Source of the DNA: Aneurinibacillus terranovensis DSM 18919
GTDB taxonomy: Bacteria; Bacillota; Bacilli; Aneurinibacillales; Aneurinibacillaceae
Direction of reading: 5' to 3'
Assembly: GCF_000430625.1 (NCBI RefSeq)
Contig: NZ_AUMJ01000027.1
Span: 1 to 64,000, forward strand
Length of the DNA stretch: 64,000 bases
Shown: piece after piece, positions 51,861-61,249 of the stretch
Position numbering within the stretch: the first letter of the stretch is position 1
How the letters are laid out: the number at the start of each line of letters is the position of its first letter
Notes under the pieces: generated by a model
The model's database searches: none
Seen by the model: only the letters and a program-made list of their open reading frames with translations
Told to the model about the DNA's origin: nothing
Translations under genes and position numbers: made by a program

Positions 51861-52598
51861 ATGAGGTTGCTAAAGGGAAAAACGCAAAAAATGTTGTTAT
51901 GCGCTCCTTTACTTGGAAGCGTATTATTGTCAGGATTTATTACCCCCGCTCAGGTTAAAGCTGCAGAATTCCAGCTTCATACCATTACGGTTGTTGGTAA
52001 AGGGGAAATAGACGTTCAGCCGGATATCGCGATCGTACAGCTGGCATTACAGACAAACGGAAAAACCGCTAAAGAAGCCCAGAATGCGAATGCTAAGCAG
52101 TTCGCAAACATTATGAAGGCGTTAAAAAACTTAAATATTGCGGACAAGGATATCCAGACGATACGCTACAGTACGTACCCGAATTACAGTTATGAAAAAC
52201 AAAAACAGGAGCTAATCGGATACCAGGTTGAACAGGCGATTCAAGTAACCTACCGCCAACTGGACAATGTTGGCTCTTTATTGGACAAAGTGACAGCGGC
52301 AGGAGCTAATCGAATTGACAATGTAATGTTTAATTCGGGAGAAATTGAGAAATATCAAGAGCAGGCAACGGAAGAAGCGATAGATAATGCCCGTTTAAAA
52401 GCGGAGCAAATGGCCAAGCGTGCCGGGGTTACAATAAAAGAAATCGTGCAAATGAACGAAAATGGGACAAATCCAGGGCCGATTTTTATGAATACCATGG
52501 GATCTTCCGCGAGCATGGATGCGAAGGCAGCCCAAACTCAACTGTATCCTGGAGCGATGAATATTCAGGAGTTCGTTACGGTAACGTACTCTTTCTAA
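51861..52598 (+). CDS. SIMPL-domain (DUF541, YggE-like) protein
   Basis: 245 residues with a signal peptide (to about AQVKA). ITVVGKGEIDVQPDIAIVQLALQT opens the SIMPL/DUF541 domain; QTIRYSTYPNYSYEKQKQELIGYQ and a C-terminal PGAMNIQEFVTVTYSF close it. Family members are exported or membrane-linked and oligomerise; YggE affects oxidative stress, but the biochemical role is open. The ATG at 51861 is only three bases from AAGGAG; TTG 51867 is an alternative. Confidence 0.88.
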   Translation: MRLLKGKTQKMLLCAPLLGSVLLSGFITPAQVKAAEFQLHTITVVGKGEIDVQPDIAIVQLALQTNGKTAKEAQNANAKQFANIMKALKNLNIADKDIQTIRYSTYPNYSYEKQKQELIGYQVEQAIQVTYRQLDNVGSLLDKVTAAGANRIDNVMFNSGEIEKYQEQATEEAIDNARLKAEQMAKRAGVTIKEIVQMNENGTNPGPIFMNTMGSSASMDAKAAQTQLYPGAMNIQEFVTVTYSF

Positions 52599-52625
52599 AA
52601 AAATGGATGTCATACAAAAACATCA

Positions 52626-52669
52626 AAAATCCGGAAAATGGCTGCGTATACGGTCGTATTCCGGATTTT
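52626..52669 (+). terminator. terminator after SIMPL gene
   Basis: Arms AAAATCCGGAA and TTCCGGATTTT; inner GCGTATACG adds partial symmetry. Confidence 0.55.
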
Positions 52670-52799
52670 AGTTTAGGATTTTCAAACATCATACTCCTTA
52701 CCAATTTTATACACATAATGTATAATGAAAATTGAGAATTGTTAATTTTTTTTATTAAACCGTTATGTATCAAACATGAAAAAGGAGAGGAATGAGGGC

Positions 52800-53534
52800 A
52801 TGAATCATCCATGCAATGAATTGAACTCGCTGCAAAACGCGGCGGAAGTGTTTGCTGACCTTCTGAATTTTAAACGAGTCGCTTTTTTTCTGTACTCAGC
52901 TGAACGGCAAACGATCCAGGGATACCTGGGGTTTAATTTTACAGCCCATCCGATCGAAAAAATCTCCGAACCGTGGTCGAAAGCCCCGGCCTGCCCAATG
53001 ACGATATCGTCTCCCCATCCTGTCTATTTTCCCGAAGTTTCCGGAATAAACGGGCTGCCCGAACGCTATGTAAAAAAATTTAACCTGACTTCTTTAATTA
53101 TTATACCCCTGATCGGCAAACAGAAGGTTATTGGAAGCATACTAGTTGACCGGGAAGGGCTTTATTTTGAGCCAACAGACGAGATGCTTCATTTATGTGT
53201 GCAATTCGGTAACCATGCTGTAAAAATTATTCAATCAAAAATGGAGATCAAACATAACGCTTTTTTACAAAGTAAACGCATCCTTAGCCCACGTGAAATC
53301 GAAGTATTACAGCTTGCTGCTTATGGCGAGAGCACGAAAGAAATGGCTGCCCTTTTACAATTAAGCGAATATACCGCCCGGGACTACTTGCAATCCGCAA
53401 CAGACAAGCTAAGGGCAAGAAACCGGACGGAAGCAGTCGCTATTGCGCTCCAGTTCGGACTTATCGGTTATAGTTTGCAAAGGTATACCGACAAAATAAG
53501 GGATAGTGTGAATTACGGCTCCGCTTTAAAATAA
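52800..53534 (+). CDS. GAF-LuxR transcriptional regulator
   Basis: 244 residues. A GAF-like sensor (about 15-160: RVAFFLYSAE, LTSLIIIPLIGKQKVIGSILVDREG) precedes a LuxR/GerE helix-turn-helix (LSPREIEVLQLAAYGESTKEMAALL, LSEYTARDYLQSATDKL). Start ATG 52800, nine bases behind AGGAGAGG; ATG 52776 upstream precedes that site. It lies just before the DUF6230/DUF6114 cassette and is its likely activator; the ligand is unknown. Confidence 0.85.
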   Translation: MNHPCNELNSLQNAAEVFADLLNFKRVAFFLYSAERQTIQGYLGFNFTAHPIEKISEPWSKAPACPMTISSPHPVYFPEVSGINGLPERYVKKFNLTSLIIIPLIGKQKVIGSILVDREGLYFEPTDEMLHLCVQFGNHAVKIIQSKMEIKHNAFLQSKRILSPREIEVLQLAAYGESTKEMAALLQLSEYTARDYLQSATDKLRARNRTEAVAIALQFGLIGYSLQRYTDKIRDSVNYGSALK

Positions 53535-53660
53535 TAGTGCAGATAGGGAAACATCAGATACCTTACGAAAGGGGAGTGAGAAATTTAAACACATTTTATT
53601 GTAAGCGATTTCATTTTTTTAATTGTGTGAATGCATCAGGTTATACAGGCAAGGAAGGCA

Positions 53661-53680
53661 ATTTCAATTAATTTCAATTA
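53661..53680 (+). repeat. tandem 10-bp repeat before DUF6230 gene
   Basis: ATTTCAATTA twice without a gap, 30 bp before the start of the DUF6230 gene. Possibly a LuxR-type binding site or simply AT-rich promoter sequence. Confidence 0.4.
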
Positions 53681-53709
53681 TCGAGCGCATAAGAGGGGGA
53701 ACGATCGAA

Positions 53710-54321
53710 TTGAAAAATGCATTAAACATTAATAAACGGCGTTTTCTTACAGCAGGTGGTCTGGGATTTGGCGGGTTAGGCGTCCTGCTTATCACATTAT
53801 TTTCCACTGGAACCGCTTTTGCTGCGTTTCCTTTAACAGGGATTGGCGGATTTGTGGTTTCCGCAACAGACATTACCGGGACCAACTTCAAGCAGTACCC
53901 GGCGGTAGGGCAATCTTCCGAAAAACAAATGTTGCCTGAGGCCGCTATAGAGCTGGACAGCAGCACAATAAAGGGATTAAATCTTTCTAAAGATCTGGAT
54001 GTTAGCAGCCAGCTCGGGCCACTTGGAATTTCCAAGGTACGCGTCGTAATCACGGCAGACGGTGATGTGACCGGTGGCGGAATGAAAATGCGGGTCAGCG
54101 GCTTAACAGCCGATATGGCGTCGTTTAGTAATCTCGATATTGAAGAACACTACGATTCCGATCCGCTTAAAAAGCTGGACTTACAGGCTCCATCCCTCCA
54201 TCTCACGAATGCCCAGTTAAATACGCACAGTTTGCTGGCTAATACGATGAATATTCCTAATATGAAGTTCAAAATCCTGCCCTTAAGTGCATCGGGCGGG
54301 GTGCTGTTCGGCGACTTCTAG
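53710..54321 (+). CDS. DUF6230-type secreted protein
   Basis: 203 residues; TTG start ten bases behind AGAGGGGG. After a positively charged N-terminus (NKRRFLTAG) comes one membrane/signal segment and then a beta-rich domain with GIGGFVVSATDITG at the front and a NTHSLLANTMNIPNMKF segment at the end. This is the pattern of DUF6230, known mainly from Actinobacteria next to DUF6114 genes; function unknown. It shares the IGGFVV and N-x-HSL-x-A-x-T-x-x-IP motifs with the third gene of the cassette. Confidence 0.72.
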   Translation: MKNALNINKRRFLTAGGLGFGGLGVLLITLFSTGTAFAAFPLTGIGGFVVSATDITGTNFKQYPAVGQSSEKQMLPEAAIELDSSTIKGLNLSKDLDVSSQLGPLGISKVRVVITADGDVTGGGMKMRVSGLTADMASFSNLDIEEHYDSDPLKKLDLQAPSLHLTNAQLNTHSLLANTMNIPNMKFKILPLSASGGVLFGDF

Positions 54322-54344
54322 CAATGGCAACGGAGGTGTATCGA

Positions 54345-55253
54345 TTGAAAAAAGGGAGAGAAATTCTGCGACTGTCACCGGCCTATATGCTTGTCGGGGC
54401 ATTCACCGGAGGCATCTTGTTCAAGGGATGGGTGAAAGGAGCCATAATTGGAGCCGGATGTACGATTCTGCTTGCTTTCTTTGTTATGGAGTGTCTTATC
54501 CGATTAAAAAAGGAGAAGTTCTGCCAGGCGCTAAACTATGGAATGGCTGGGCTCCTACCAGGTGTACTACTGGCTGCCCATGTCTTTCCGCATTCAGGAT
54601 TGCTTATCCCTGTGAGTGGCGCGATTCTGGGAGACATTCTTTTTGGCTGGGGAGTGGCCGCATATGTAAATGGAGAAAAAGAAAAGAAGCGCTACATGGC
54701 TTTCAGTTGGGAAATATCAACCATCACATTTTTAGGGTTCCTTGGTGCCTGGTCGGGAAATTGGGTGATTGATTGGGTGATGTCTAAAGTTTTTTCTCCT
54801 GCCAGCTACGTCGTTTTACAAAAGGGGATCGGTTTTTTGTTTTCTTTTGCTGTTAGTTTGCTGCTTGCCTTACTGCCAGGATATATTTTTGCCGGGAATC
54901 GGTTTCGTCCGGTGCTAGGGGGAGTCCTTGTATTTGTTGGCGGATTATTGGTGATGTGGATTGGTATTGATATTGCACCGTTCTTATTTTTACCTGGCAG
55001 CGGATTAATGTGGTCGGGAATGGTCATCGGCTCTCTTATGTTAACCCTTGCTCTACTTGTTGTGATATATCCGGCGATGCAAATGCTGCTCGGCTCGCTG
55101 GTTATTATCGTTTCGGTTTTGTCGTTTATCGGGGCGGCCGGTGGATTTATTATCGGAGGAATTACAGGCATTCTGGGTGGGATGCTGGTTATCGCCTGGA
55201 ATGGGCCGGTGCATGATTACCACCTGCATGCCGGGGAAGAGATACCTTTTTAG
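54345..55253 (+). CDS. DUF6114-type membrane protein
   Basis: 302 residues, TTG start six bases behind GGAGGTG. About eight membrane helices. The C-terminal half (FRPVLGGVLVFVGGLLVMW, GSGLMWSGMVIGS, GGFIIGGITGILGGMLVIAW) fits DUF6114, including the closing Gly-rich GG-x-x-x-AW motif. The N-terminal half is an extra multi-helix region not usual in the actinobacterial forms. It lies between two DUF6230-type genes, which suggests a membrane partner or scaffold for them. Confidence 0.72.
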   Translation: MKKGREILRLSPAYMLVGAFTGGILFKGWVKGAIIGAGCTILLAFFVMECLIRLKKEKFCQALNYGMAGLLPGVLLAAHVFPHSGLLIPVSGAILGDILFGWGVAAYVNGEKEKKRYMAFSWEISTITFLGFLGAWSGNWVIDWVMSKVFSPASYVVLQKGIGFLFSFAVSLLLALLPGYIFAGNRFRPVLGGVLVFVGGLLVMWIGIDIAPFLFLPGSGLMWSGMVIGSLMLTLALLVVIYPAMQMLLGSLVIIVSVLSFIGAAGGFIIGGITGILGGMLVIAWNGPVHDYHLHAGEEIPF

Positions 55254-55299
55254 AAAAGATGCCTTTTTAAATGAAACAAAGGGGGGATTGAGCCGGGTC

Positions 55300-56223
55300 A
55301 TGCCAATTCGTCGAATGCTGCAGCGAAAAAAATTTTTTTGTTTGCTTTCAATTATTGTATCGGCTCTGCCTGTGTTTCTCATTTCTCTTCTGATTAGTGG
55401 AGCGATTAACGCGCTGCCTGTTTTGGGTGAGTTGACAGACCAGCCAGCTGCTGCAGAAGATAATCAACCTGCAGCGGGTAACGGGGGCCAAGGGGACATT
55501 TCGGCATCGGAAAACCGGAGAAATTCTCCCGCCGCAGAAAATCAAGACCAGGAAAATTCACCTGCCCCGGGAAGCCAAGGCAGCCAACCAGGGACAGATA
55601 ATCAGGGAACAAAGCCACTCCCGGGCGCTCAGGAGGCTCAGTCTGCAACCCCGGAAATACAGTCTCAAACAGGGAATCAGGATAGTGATCCTTCACAGGA
55701 AGCGCCGCCACCAACCGGCCCTTTTCCGAAAAAGCAGGGAATTGGAGGATTTGTTGTTGAAGCCAATCGTTTGACAACCAGTCTGTCTCAAGTGGGAGAA
55801 GTCAATGGAGAAACATCGGAAGGAACGAATCTTGTTGCTTCTATTTCTTGGCCGGATATGACGATGAGTGAATTTTCACTATATAAAAATTTTTCAATGA
55901 ATGGTCAATCATTCACAATTAGCTATAGAACCAAACAGGAAAACGAAATCGTTACAGTAGGTAGTGGAAGCATGAATGTATCTGAGTATTACGCGAAAGA
56001 AATGCTTATTCCCACATCCGACAACCAAATCATTCCCTTACGGTATTACTGGAAGCAGAATCCCGAAGATCAGTTGGCTTCCGATCTAACAAAAATCGCA
56101 GGCATTCCGTTACAGGTTTCCGAAGCTAAATTTAATGCCCATTCGCTGCATGCTGCTACCATCACTATCCCACATTTTGAGATGGTCATTGAAGAAGGCA
56201 GCCGTACATCATACGTGAATTAA
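55300..56223 (+). CDS. anchored DUF6230-like protein with Gln/Pro/Asn linker
   Basis: About 307 residues. N-terminal membrane anchor (FFCLLSIIVSALPVFLISLLI), a low-complexity linker of about 100 residues rich in Gln, Pro, Asn, Gly and Glu, and a C-terminal domain that starts GIGGFVVEANRLTT and ends NAHSLHAATITIPHFEMVI, matching the ends of the first cassette protein. So a paralogous domain on a stalk. ATG 55300 is 13 bases from AAGGGGGG; TTG 55288 is an alternative start. Confidence 0.68.
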   Translation: MPIRRMLQRKKFFCLLSIIVSALPVFLISLLISGAINALPVLGELTDQPAAAEDNQPAAGNGGQGDISASENRRNSPAAENQDQENSPAPGSQGSQPGTDNQGTKPLPGAQEAQSATPEIQSQTGNQDSDPSQEAPPPTGPFPKKQGIGGFVVEANRLTTSLSQVGEVNGETSEGTNLVASISWPDMTMSEFSLYKNFSMNGQSFTISYRTKQENEIVTVGSGSMNVSEYYAKEMLIPTSDNQIIPLRYYWKQNPEDQLASDLTKIAGIPLQVSEAKFNAHSLHAATITIPHFEMVIEEGSRTSYVN

Positions 56224-56233
56224 CACATTTTTT

Positions 56234-56267
56234 AAATCTCCCTGCAGGCGGCAGGGAGATTTTTTTA
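56234..56267 (+). terminator. terminator of DUF6230/DUF6114 cassette
   Basis: AAATCTCCCTGC and GCAGGGAGATTT with a five-base loop, followed by TTTT. Confidence 0.9.
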
Positions 56268-56384
56268 CGGGATGATCTTGAGTATGATGACGAATTTTAC
56301 CCTCCGAGCGCATCATTTGGAATTCCAAGCGTATACGCCGGTCACAGTTTGCACATGTTATGGATGAACAAGGGAGGGATTTCA

Positions 56385-57911
56385 TTGGTGTGGATTCTTT
56401 GGCTATACCTAGTAAATACGTTCTTCATGTTAATCTTAGCGATCCGCGAGGTGCGCAGGCCGGCCAAGGCCTTGAATTGGCTAACCATCTGCCTCGTTTT
56501 GCCTGTCATCGGATTCGGACTCTATCTCATCACAACGAATCCCAAGCGCATTCATCGAAAAAGACTGACTTCTCCGCATAATGAGTCGGACACGTTGCCA
56601 GATTCATTCAGCCGCTCAGCCTCAATCATCGCTCATTCTTTACGGCATTTTACTGTGCATGGACTTCGGACCAGCCGGGTTCAGGTGCTTACGAACGGTA
56701 TTGAAACATATGAAAAACTCATGGAATCCGTACAAAACGCACAAAGAACGATTGATCTGGAATATTACATATACCGGGATGACCAAATTGGCAGGCGAAT
56801 CACCGACCTGCTGATCGAGCGGGCCGTGGACGGTGTTCGGGTCCGCTTTGTGAGAGACGGTTGGGGGAGCCGGAAATTTCCGCGGCATCAAATCAATCGG
56901 ATGTTGGAGGCCGGGATTGAGTGCCGGACGATATTTCCATTGCGCTTCCCTTGGTTTATGTCTACTTTGACTTACCGGGATCATTGTAAGATCGTCGTGA
57001 TCGACGGAAAGGAAGCTTTTACAGGTGGTATCAACGTTGGGTATGAGTATACCGGATTGAAGCCGAATGTAGGGTTCTGGCGCGACACTCATTTGCGAAT
57101 TGTGGGTGAAGTTGCAGTCGATTTGCAGGCTATATTCGACGCCCATTGGAACATCGCTTCGCCGGAACGAATAAAGACGATGACACGTTGGAATACAAAA
57201 GTTGAGGATACGCGAAAGCCCATTCAGGGTTCAGAGCGTATATCGCAAAACATCGCTTCACCCGGCAGGGCTAATCTTCCCGGATGGTCGGCAGAATGGG
57301 GAGCTGAGTTGGACACCATGGATGACACCGGCGTTGCTGTCCCGGGCACAAAGGCGCTGCAGGAAGCGTACGTGCAGACGTTGGAAGGTAATCCGGGAAT
57401 TCCTACTCAAGTCATCCGGGAGGCCTATTTCATTTGCATGACACAGGCAACCGATACCATCGACATCACCAACCCTTACTTTGTGCCCGATGCAGATATC
57501 ATTATGGCGATAAAGACAGCTGTGGCGCGCGGTGTGCGCGTAAGATTGCTGGTTCCCCGCCATGTGGTTCCCAAAATCGTGGGTCCTGCAAGCCGCACCT
57601 TCTACGGAGAACTGTTGGAAGCCGGGGGCCAAATCTACTTGTACAACAAAGGTATATTGCACGCGAAGGTGATGGTCATCGACGGGGAGATTGCTGAGGT
57701 AGGTTCGGCGAATTATGATATGAGAAGTTATCGCCTAAATTACGAGGTGTGCGAAATCTTATACAGTGCTGACGTGGCAAGGGAACTCACGGAGCAATTC
57801 GAGCGCGATCTCACTGATTCCGTACCTTTGCGAATGGAAGAATTGCTGGAGCGTTCCCGTTCAGAGCGCATCATTGAGCAAGCAGCGCGCCTGCTTGCCC
57901 CGTTGTTGTAG
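56385..57911 (+). CDS. cardiolipin synthase (phospholipase D family)
   Basis: 508 residues, TTG start six bases behind AGGGAGGG. Two N-terminal membrane helices and two PLD active sites: HCKIVVIDGKEAFTGG (about residue 205) and HAKVMVIDGEIAEVGS (about residue 425), each HxKxxxxD. It joins two phosphatidylglycerols into cardiolipin at the membrane. Length is normal for bacterial Cls. Monocistronic by position. Confidence 0.93.
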   Translation: MVWILWLYLVNTFFMLILAIREVRRPAKALNWLTICLVLPVIGFGLYLITTNPKRIHRKRLTSPHNESDTLPDSFSRSASIIAHSLRHFTVHGLRTSRVQVLTNGIETYEKLMESVQNAQRTIDLEYYIYRDDQIGRRITDLLIERAVDGVRVRFVRDGWGSRKFPRHQINRMLEAGIECRTIFPLRFPWFMSTLTYRDHCKIVVIDGKEAFTGGINVGYEYTGLKPNVGFWRDTHLRIVGEVAVDLQAIFDAHWNIASPERIKTMTRWNTKVEDTRKPIQGSERISQNIASPGRANLPGWSAEWGAELDTMDDTGVAVPGTKALQEAYVQTLEGNPGIPTQVIREAYFICMTQATDTIDITNPYFVPDADIIMAIKTAVARGVRVRLLVPRHVVPKIVGPASRTFYGELLEAGGQIYLYNKGILHAKVMVIDGEIAEVGSANYDMRSYRLNYEVCEILYSADVARELTEQFERDLTDSVPLRMEELLERSRSERIIEQAARLLAPLL

Positions 57912-58426
57912 CACGCACACACTCCGACATCAGATGAAAAACTACGTTCCAATCTTATCTAGTACATGGTTTTTTAGTTTGTTGTTGTTTTTCTCCCCAA
58001 CCCCCTTCCCCATAGGGGGTTAATCCCATGTCTTAAGGCTTTGATATCTTTCGAAGCCCATTTCTGTCATTAAGTTTTCCAAATACCGATTGGAAGATTC
58101 CATAGTAAAGCATACAAAGGGGTGGTGATTTGCTGAATTTCAATAAAACAAGAGTGTGCTATCCAACCAAACAGTACAAAAATACTGCGTAGTTTAGCCA
58201 AAAAACAAAATTCAAACCACATTCTCCTGTCATATGACAAAGATAAAACAACCAGTAAAAAGGAAAAGCATGAGAAAAGACAGAAATATTTAGCAAGTAT
58301 TGTTGAATTTAATTAGAAAAGGGGAAAAAATATAGTATGATTAAGAATGACATCTAGATATAGCACTTGAGGACTTTATTATTATTTCATGTAACTCAAA
58401 GGGTAAGAAACGAAAGGGGATTTGTA
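57912..58426. other. gap before transketolase
   Basis: Holds an AACCCCCT/AGGGGGTT inverted repeat near 58000 (no T-run), and a plus-strand frame of about 59 codons ending at 58318 (KKEKHEKRQKYLASIVEFN at its end) that lacks any ATG, GTG or TTG start. No gene is claimed. The last 60 bp contain the transketolase promoter region. Confidence 0.35.
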
Positions 58427-60430
58427 ATGACGACAGAAGTAAGCACCATTGACCAATTAGCCATCGCCACACTGCGAACGTTATCCATCGACCAGGTTGA
58501 AGCAGCGAATTCAGGACACCCGGGTCTGCCGATGGGCGCCGCGCCTATGGCTTATACACTCTGGGCGAAATTTTTGAAACATAATCCAGCCAATCCTGCG
58601 TGGTTTAACCGCGACCGGTTTGTTTTATCCGCCGGCCATGGCTCAGCCTTATTATATAGCTTACTGCACGTAAGCGGATATGATGTATCCACAGAAGACC
58701 TTAAGCAATTTCGCCAGTGGGGAAGCCTCACACCGGGTCATCCTGAATATGGCCATACACCCGGCGTAGACGCTACAACCGGTCCGCTCGGCCAGGGAAT
58801 CTCCATGGCAGTAGGAATGGCTATGACCGAGCGTTTTCTTGCTTCTACATACAATCGTGCTGGACATGAAATTATTAACCATTATACGTACACATTGGTC
58901 GGTGACGGGGACTTAATGGAAGGCGTATCAGCCGAAGCGGCTTCCCTCGCCGGTCACCTTAAACTCGGCCGGTTGATTGCGCTCTACGATTCAAATAATA
59001 TTTCGCTTGATGGAGAAACGGCTCACGCGTTTACCGAAGATGTCCGCAAACGTTTTGAGTCATATGGTTGGCAAACGCTTGAAGTCAAAGACGGAAACGA
59101 TGTGCAGGAAATTGAAAAGGCGATTGCGGAAGCGAAAAAAGATGAACAGCGGCCTACACTGATTGAAATTCGCACCATAATCGGCTTTGGAAGCCCGAAC
59201 AAAGGCGGAAAATCGGCTGCTCACGGCTCTCCGCTTGGCGCCGACGAAGTCAAGCTTGTGAAAGAAGCATACAAATGGAACCATGAACCGTTTCACGTTC
59301 CTGAAGAAGTGCGCCAGTACTTTGCAAAGCTGAAGGAACAGGGGGCAAACGAAGAAGCCGCATGGAAAGCCAAATGGGAATCGTATAAGAAAGCATACCC
59401 GCAAGAAGCCGGGATGCTGGAAAAAGCCATGGACGGGCAGCTTCCTGACCAGTGGGAATCAAGTTTACCTTTGTTTAAACCGGAAGACGGAAAAATCGCC
59501 ACACGCGATGCTTCCGGCAAAGTATTAAACGCGATTGCGAAAACCGTTCCATACTTCCTCGGCGGATCAGCCGACCTGGCTTCTTCCACAAAAACAACGC
59601 TCAAGGATACACCCGCGTTCCATTTCGATAATTATGCCGGACGCAACCTATGGTTCGGGGTGCGGGAACACGCTATGGGTGCTGCAATGAACGGAATGGC
59701 TCTCCACGGAGGGGTGAAAGTGTTTGGCGGAACGTTCTTCGTTTTTTCCGACTATCTGCGCCCGTCTATCCGGTTGGCGGCATTAATGAAGCTGCCAGTC
59801 ATGTATGTATTTACCCACGACAGTATTGCGGTAGGGGAGGATGGTCCAACCCATGAACCGATCGAACAGCTTCCATCGCTCCGCGCCATGCCTAGCCTGA
59901 CAGTAATGCGCCCGGCAGATGCGAACGAAACAATGGCGGCTTACCATTATGCCGTGAGCGAAAGTCAGGAGCCGGTTGCGATGGTTCTTTCGCGTCAAGG
60001 GCTTCCCGTGCTCGAAACGACGGCAGCTGAAGTAATCCAAAATGTAGCGCGCGGTGCCTACGTGCTTTCCGACTCGGACAAAGAACCGCAGGTGATTTTA
60101 CTTGCTTCCGGATCGGAAGTGCATCTGGCGGTGGAAGCACAGAAAGCTCTGGCAGAGAAAAATATTGCGGCACGGGTAGTAAGCATGCCAAGCTGGGAAT
60201 TGTTCGAAAAGCAGCCGAAAGAATATAAAGATTCCGTTCTTCCGCCGAATGTCAAAGCGCGAATTGCCATTGAAATGGCTGCACCGTTTGGCTGGGAACG
60301 TTATACGGGCAGCCAAGGAGCTATTATCGGCATCGATACATTCGGTGCTTCTGCCCCTGGTGAGAAGCTGATCAAAGAATTCGGATTTACCGTTGAAAAC
60401 ATTGTATTAATGGCTCAGAAATTGCTGTAG
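58427..60430 (+). CDS. tkt: transketolase
   Basis: 667 residues, ATG behind GAAAGGGGA. N-terminal [31 protein letters not shown], the ThDP motif GDGDLMEG...NN ([21 protein letters not shown]) and [17 protein letters not shown] are all present. It moves two-carbon units in the pentose phosphate pathway. Upstream in-frame codons from 58367 lack a ribosome site. No sign of a second tkt or tal nearby. Confidence 0.97.
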   Translation: MTTEVSTIDQLAIATLRTLSIDQVEAANSGHPGLPMGAAPMAYTLWAKFLKHNPANPAWFNRDRFVLSAGHGSALLYSLLHVSGYDVSTEDLKQFRQWGSLTPGHPEYGHTPGVDATTGPLGQGISMAVGMAMTERFLASTYNRAGHEIINHYTYTLVGDGDLMEGVSAEAASLAGHLKLGRLIALYDSNNISLDGETAHAFTEDVRKRFESYGWQTLEVKDGNDVQEIEKAIAEAKKDEQRPTLIEIRTIIGFGSPNKGGKSAAHGSPLGADEVKLVKEAYKWNHEPFHVPEEVRQYFAKLKEQGANEEAAWKAKWESYKKAYPQEAGMLEKAMDGQLPDQWESSLPLFKPEDGKIATRDASGKVLNAIAKTVPYFLGGSADLASSTKTTLKDTPAFHFDNYAGRNLWFGVREHAMGAAMNGMALHGGVKVFGGTFFVFSDYLRPSIRLAALMKLPVMYVFTHDSIAVGEDGPTHEPIEQLPSLRAMPSLTVMRPADANETMAAYHYAVSESQEPVAMVLSRQGLPVLETTAAEVIQNVARGAYVLSDSDKEPQVILLASGSEVHLAVEAQKALAEKNIAARVVSMPSWELFEKQPKEYKDSVLPPNVKARIAIEMAAPFGWERYTGSQGAIIGIDTFGASAPGEKLIKEFGFTVENIVLMAQKLL

Positions 60431-60470
60431 ACTTCGTTCTAATGTTGTTAAATTAAATCGATAAGTATGA

Positions 60471-60505
60471 AAAATGCCCGTGCTAGTTAGCAATGGGCAT
60501 TTTTC
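60471..60505 (+). terminator. terminator after transketolase
   Basis: AAAATGCCCGTGCTA and its partner TTAGCAATGGGCATTTT, then CTTTT. Confidence 0.85.
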
Positions 60506-60539
60506 TTTTATTCGAATTAAATTTTGTTATGCTTAAAGC

Positions 60540-60860
60540 TTACTGGCTCACATTTGCCCAGCCTGACTCATTTGGAAAAGAATTATCATATTTTACGAAT
60601 GTGTAAGGCTCAGCTATCATATCAGCTATCGCAGCACGCCATTTTTTGAAGTGTTCTGTTTCTCTATGTTTCAATTGAGCTTCCGGTGTGTAGTACACCT
60701 CAACCAATAAAAAGTTCGATGGATCATCCTGTTGCTGTAAAACGTCAAACCTTGCTACTCCTGTTTCGTTTAAACTGTTTCGTGCATTCTCAATGCTAAC
60801 TTTCCTGAACGCAGAAATGTGCTGCTCCTTAACCTTAATGGAAACATGAACGATATACAT
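60540..60860 (-). CDS. antibiotic biosynthesis monooxygenase-fold protein
   Basis: 106 residues with the ferredoxin-like ABM dimer fold: MYIVHVSIKVKEQHISAF, GVARFDVLQQQDDPSNFLLVEVY and HRETEHFKKW in pieces. Relatives include LsrG (AI-2 phosphate isomerase), YgiN-type quinol monooxygenases and haem-degrading enzymes. The HxxTxHFKKW pattern is closest to LsrG/YgiN, but no partner genes help decide. GGAGAG ribosome site. Confidence 0.85.
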   Translation of the reverse strand: MYIVHVSIKVKEQHISAFRKVSIENARNSLNETGVARFDVLQQQDDPSNFLLVEVYYTPEAQLKHRETEHFKKWRAAIADMIAEPYTFVKYDNSFPNESGWANVSQ

Positions 60861-61132
60861 AACATTCTCTCCTTATCTTTACATATTTGTTGTACGATGG
60901 TTGAATGCCCAAATCGTTTTATCGATGTTTGTTCGGATATAGACGATAAAGAAAATTTGACTAGCGCCAAGCCAAGGGCGCAGGAACATAGACTGAGTTG
61001 CTCTTTCTTATTCGGGTAGAAAAGTAATATTCCCCATATTACTACTATTCAAGAGGATTTTCCATATCTGGCTCAATATATGCTATGAATAATTCATGTT
61101 GTTTCAAATCATTGAACAGGAGGCAAAGAGTC

Positions 61133-61249
61133 ATGCGTTTATTTACAGGCATCAAGCTTTCAGCTGAGGCTGAGCAAACAATATCTCGGCTATCTCAGCG
61201 AGCCCAAACCCTTTTTCGGAAGAAGCAGAGCCCCCAGCAATCCAATTAA
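61133..61249 (+). pseudogene. thpR stub (RNA 2',3'-cyclic phosphodiesterase)
   Basis: Behind CAGGAGG the frame reads MRLFTGIKLSAEAEQTISRL, the N-terminus of the 2H phosphoesterase ThpR (LigT). Homology ends at about 61192, where the convergent MFS gene begins, and the frame closes at 61249. The two HxTx motifs are missing, so the product is not active. Confidence 0.6.

Noticed and set aside
58140-58318. Open frame before transketolase
   Set aside because: No ATG, GTG or TTG start in frame and no ribosome site at a suitable place.
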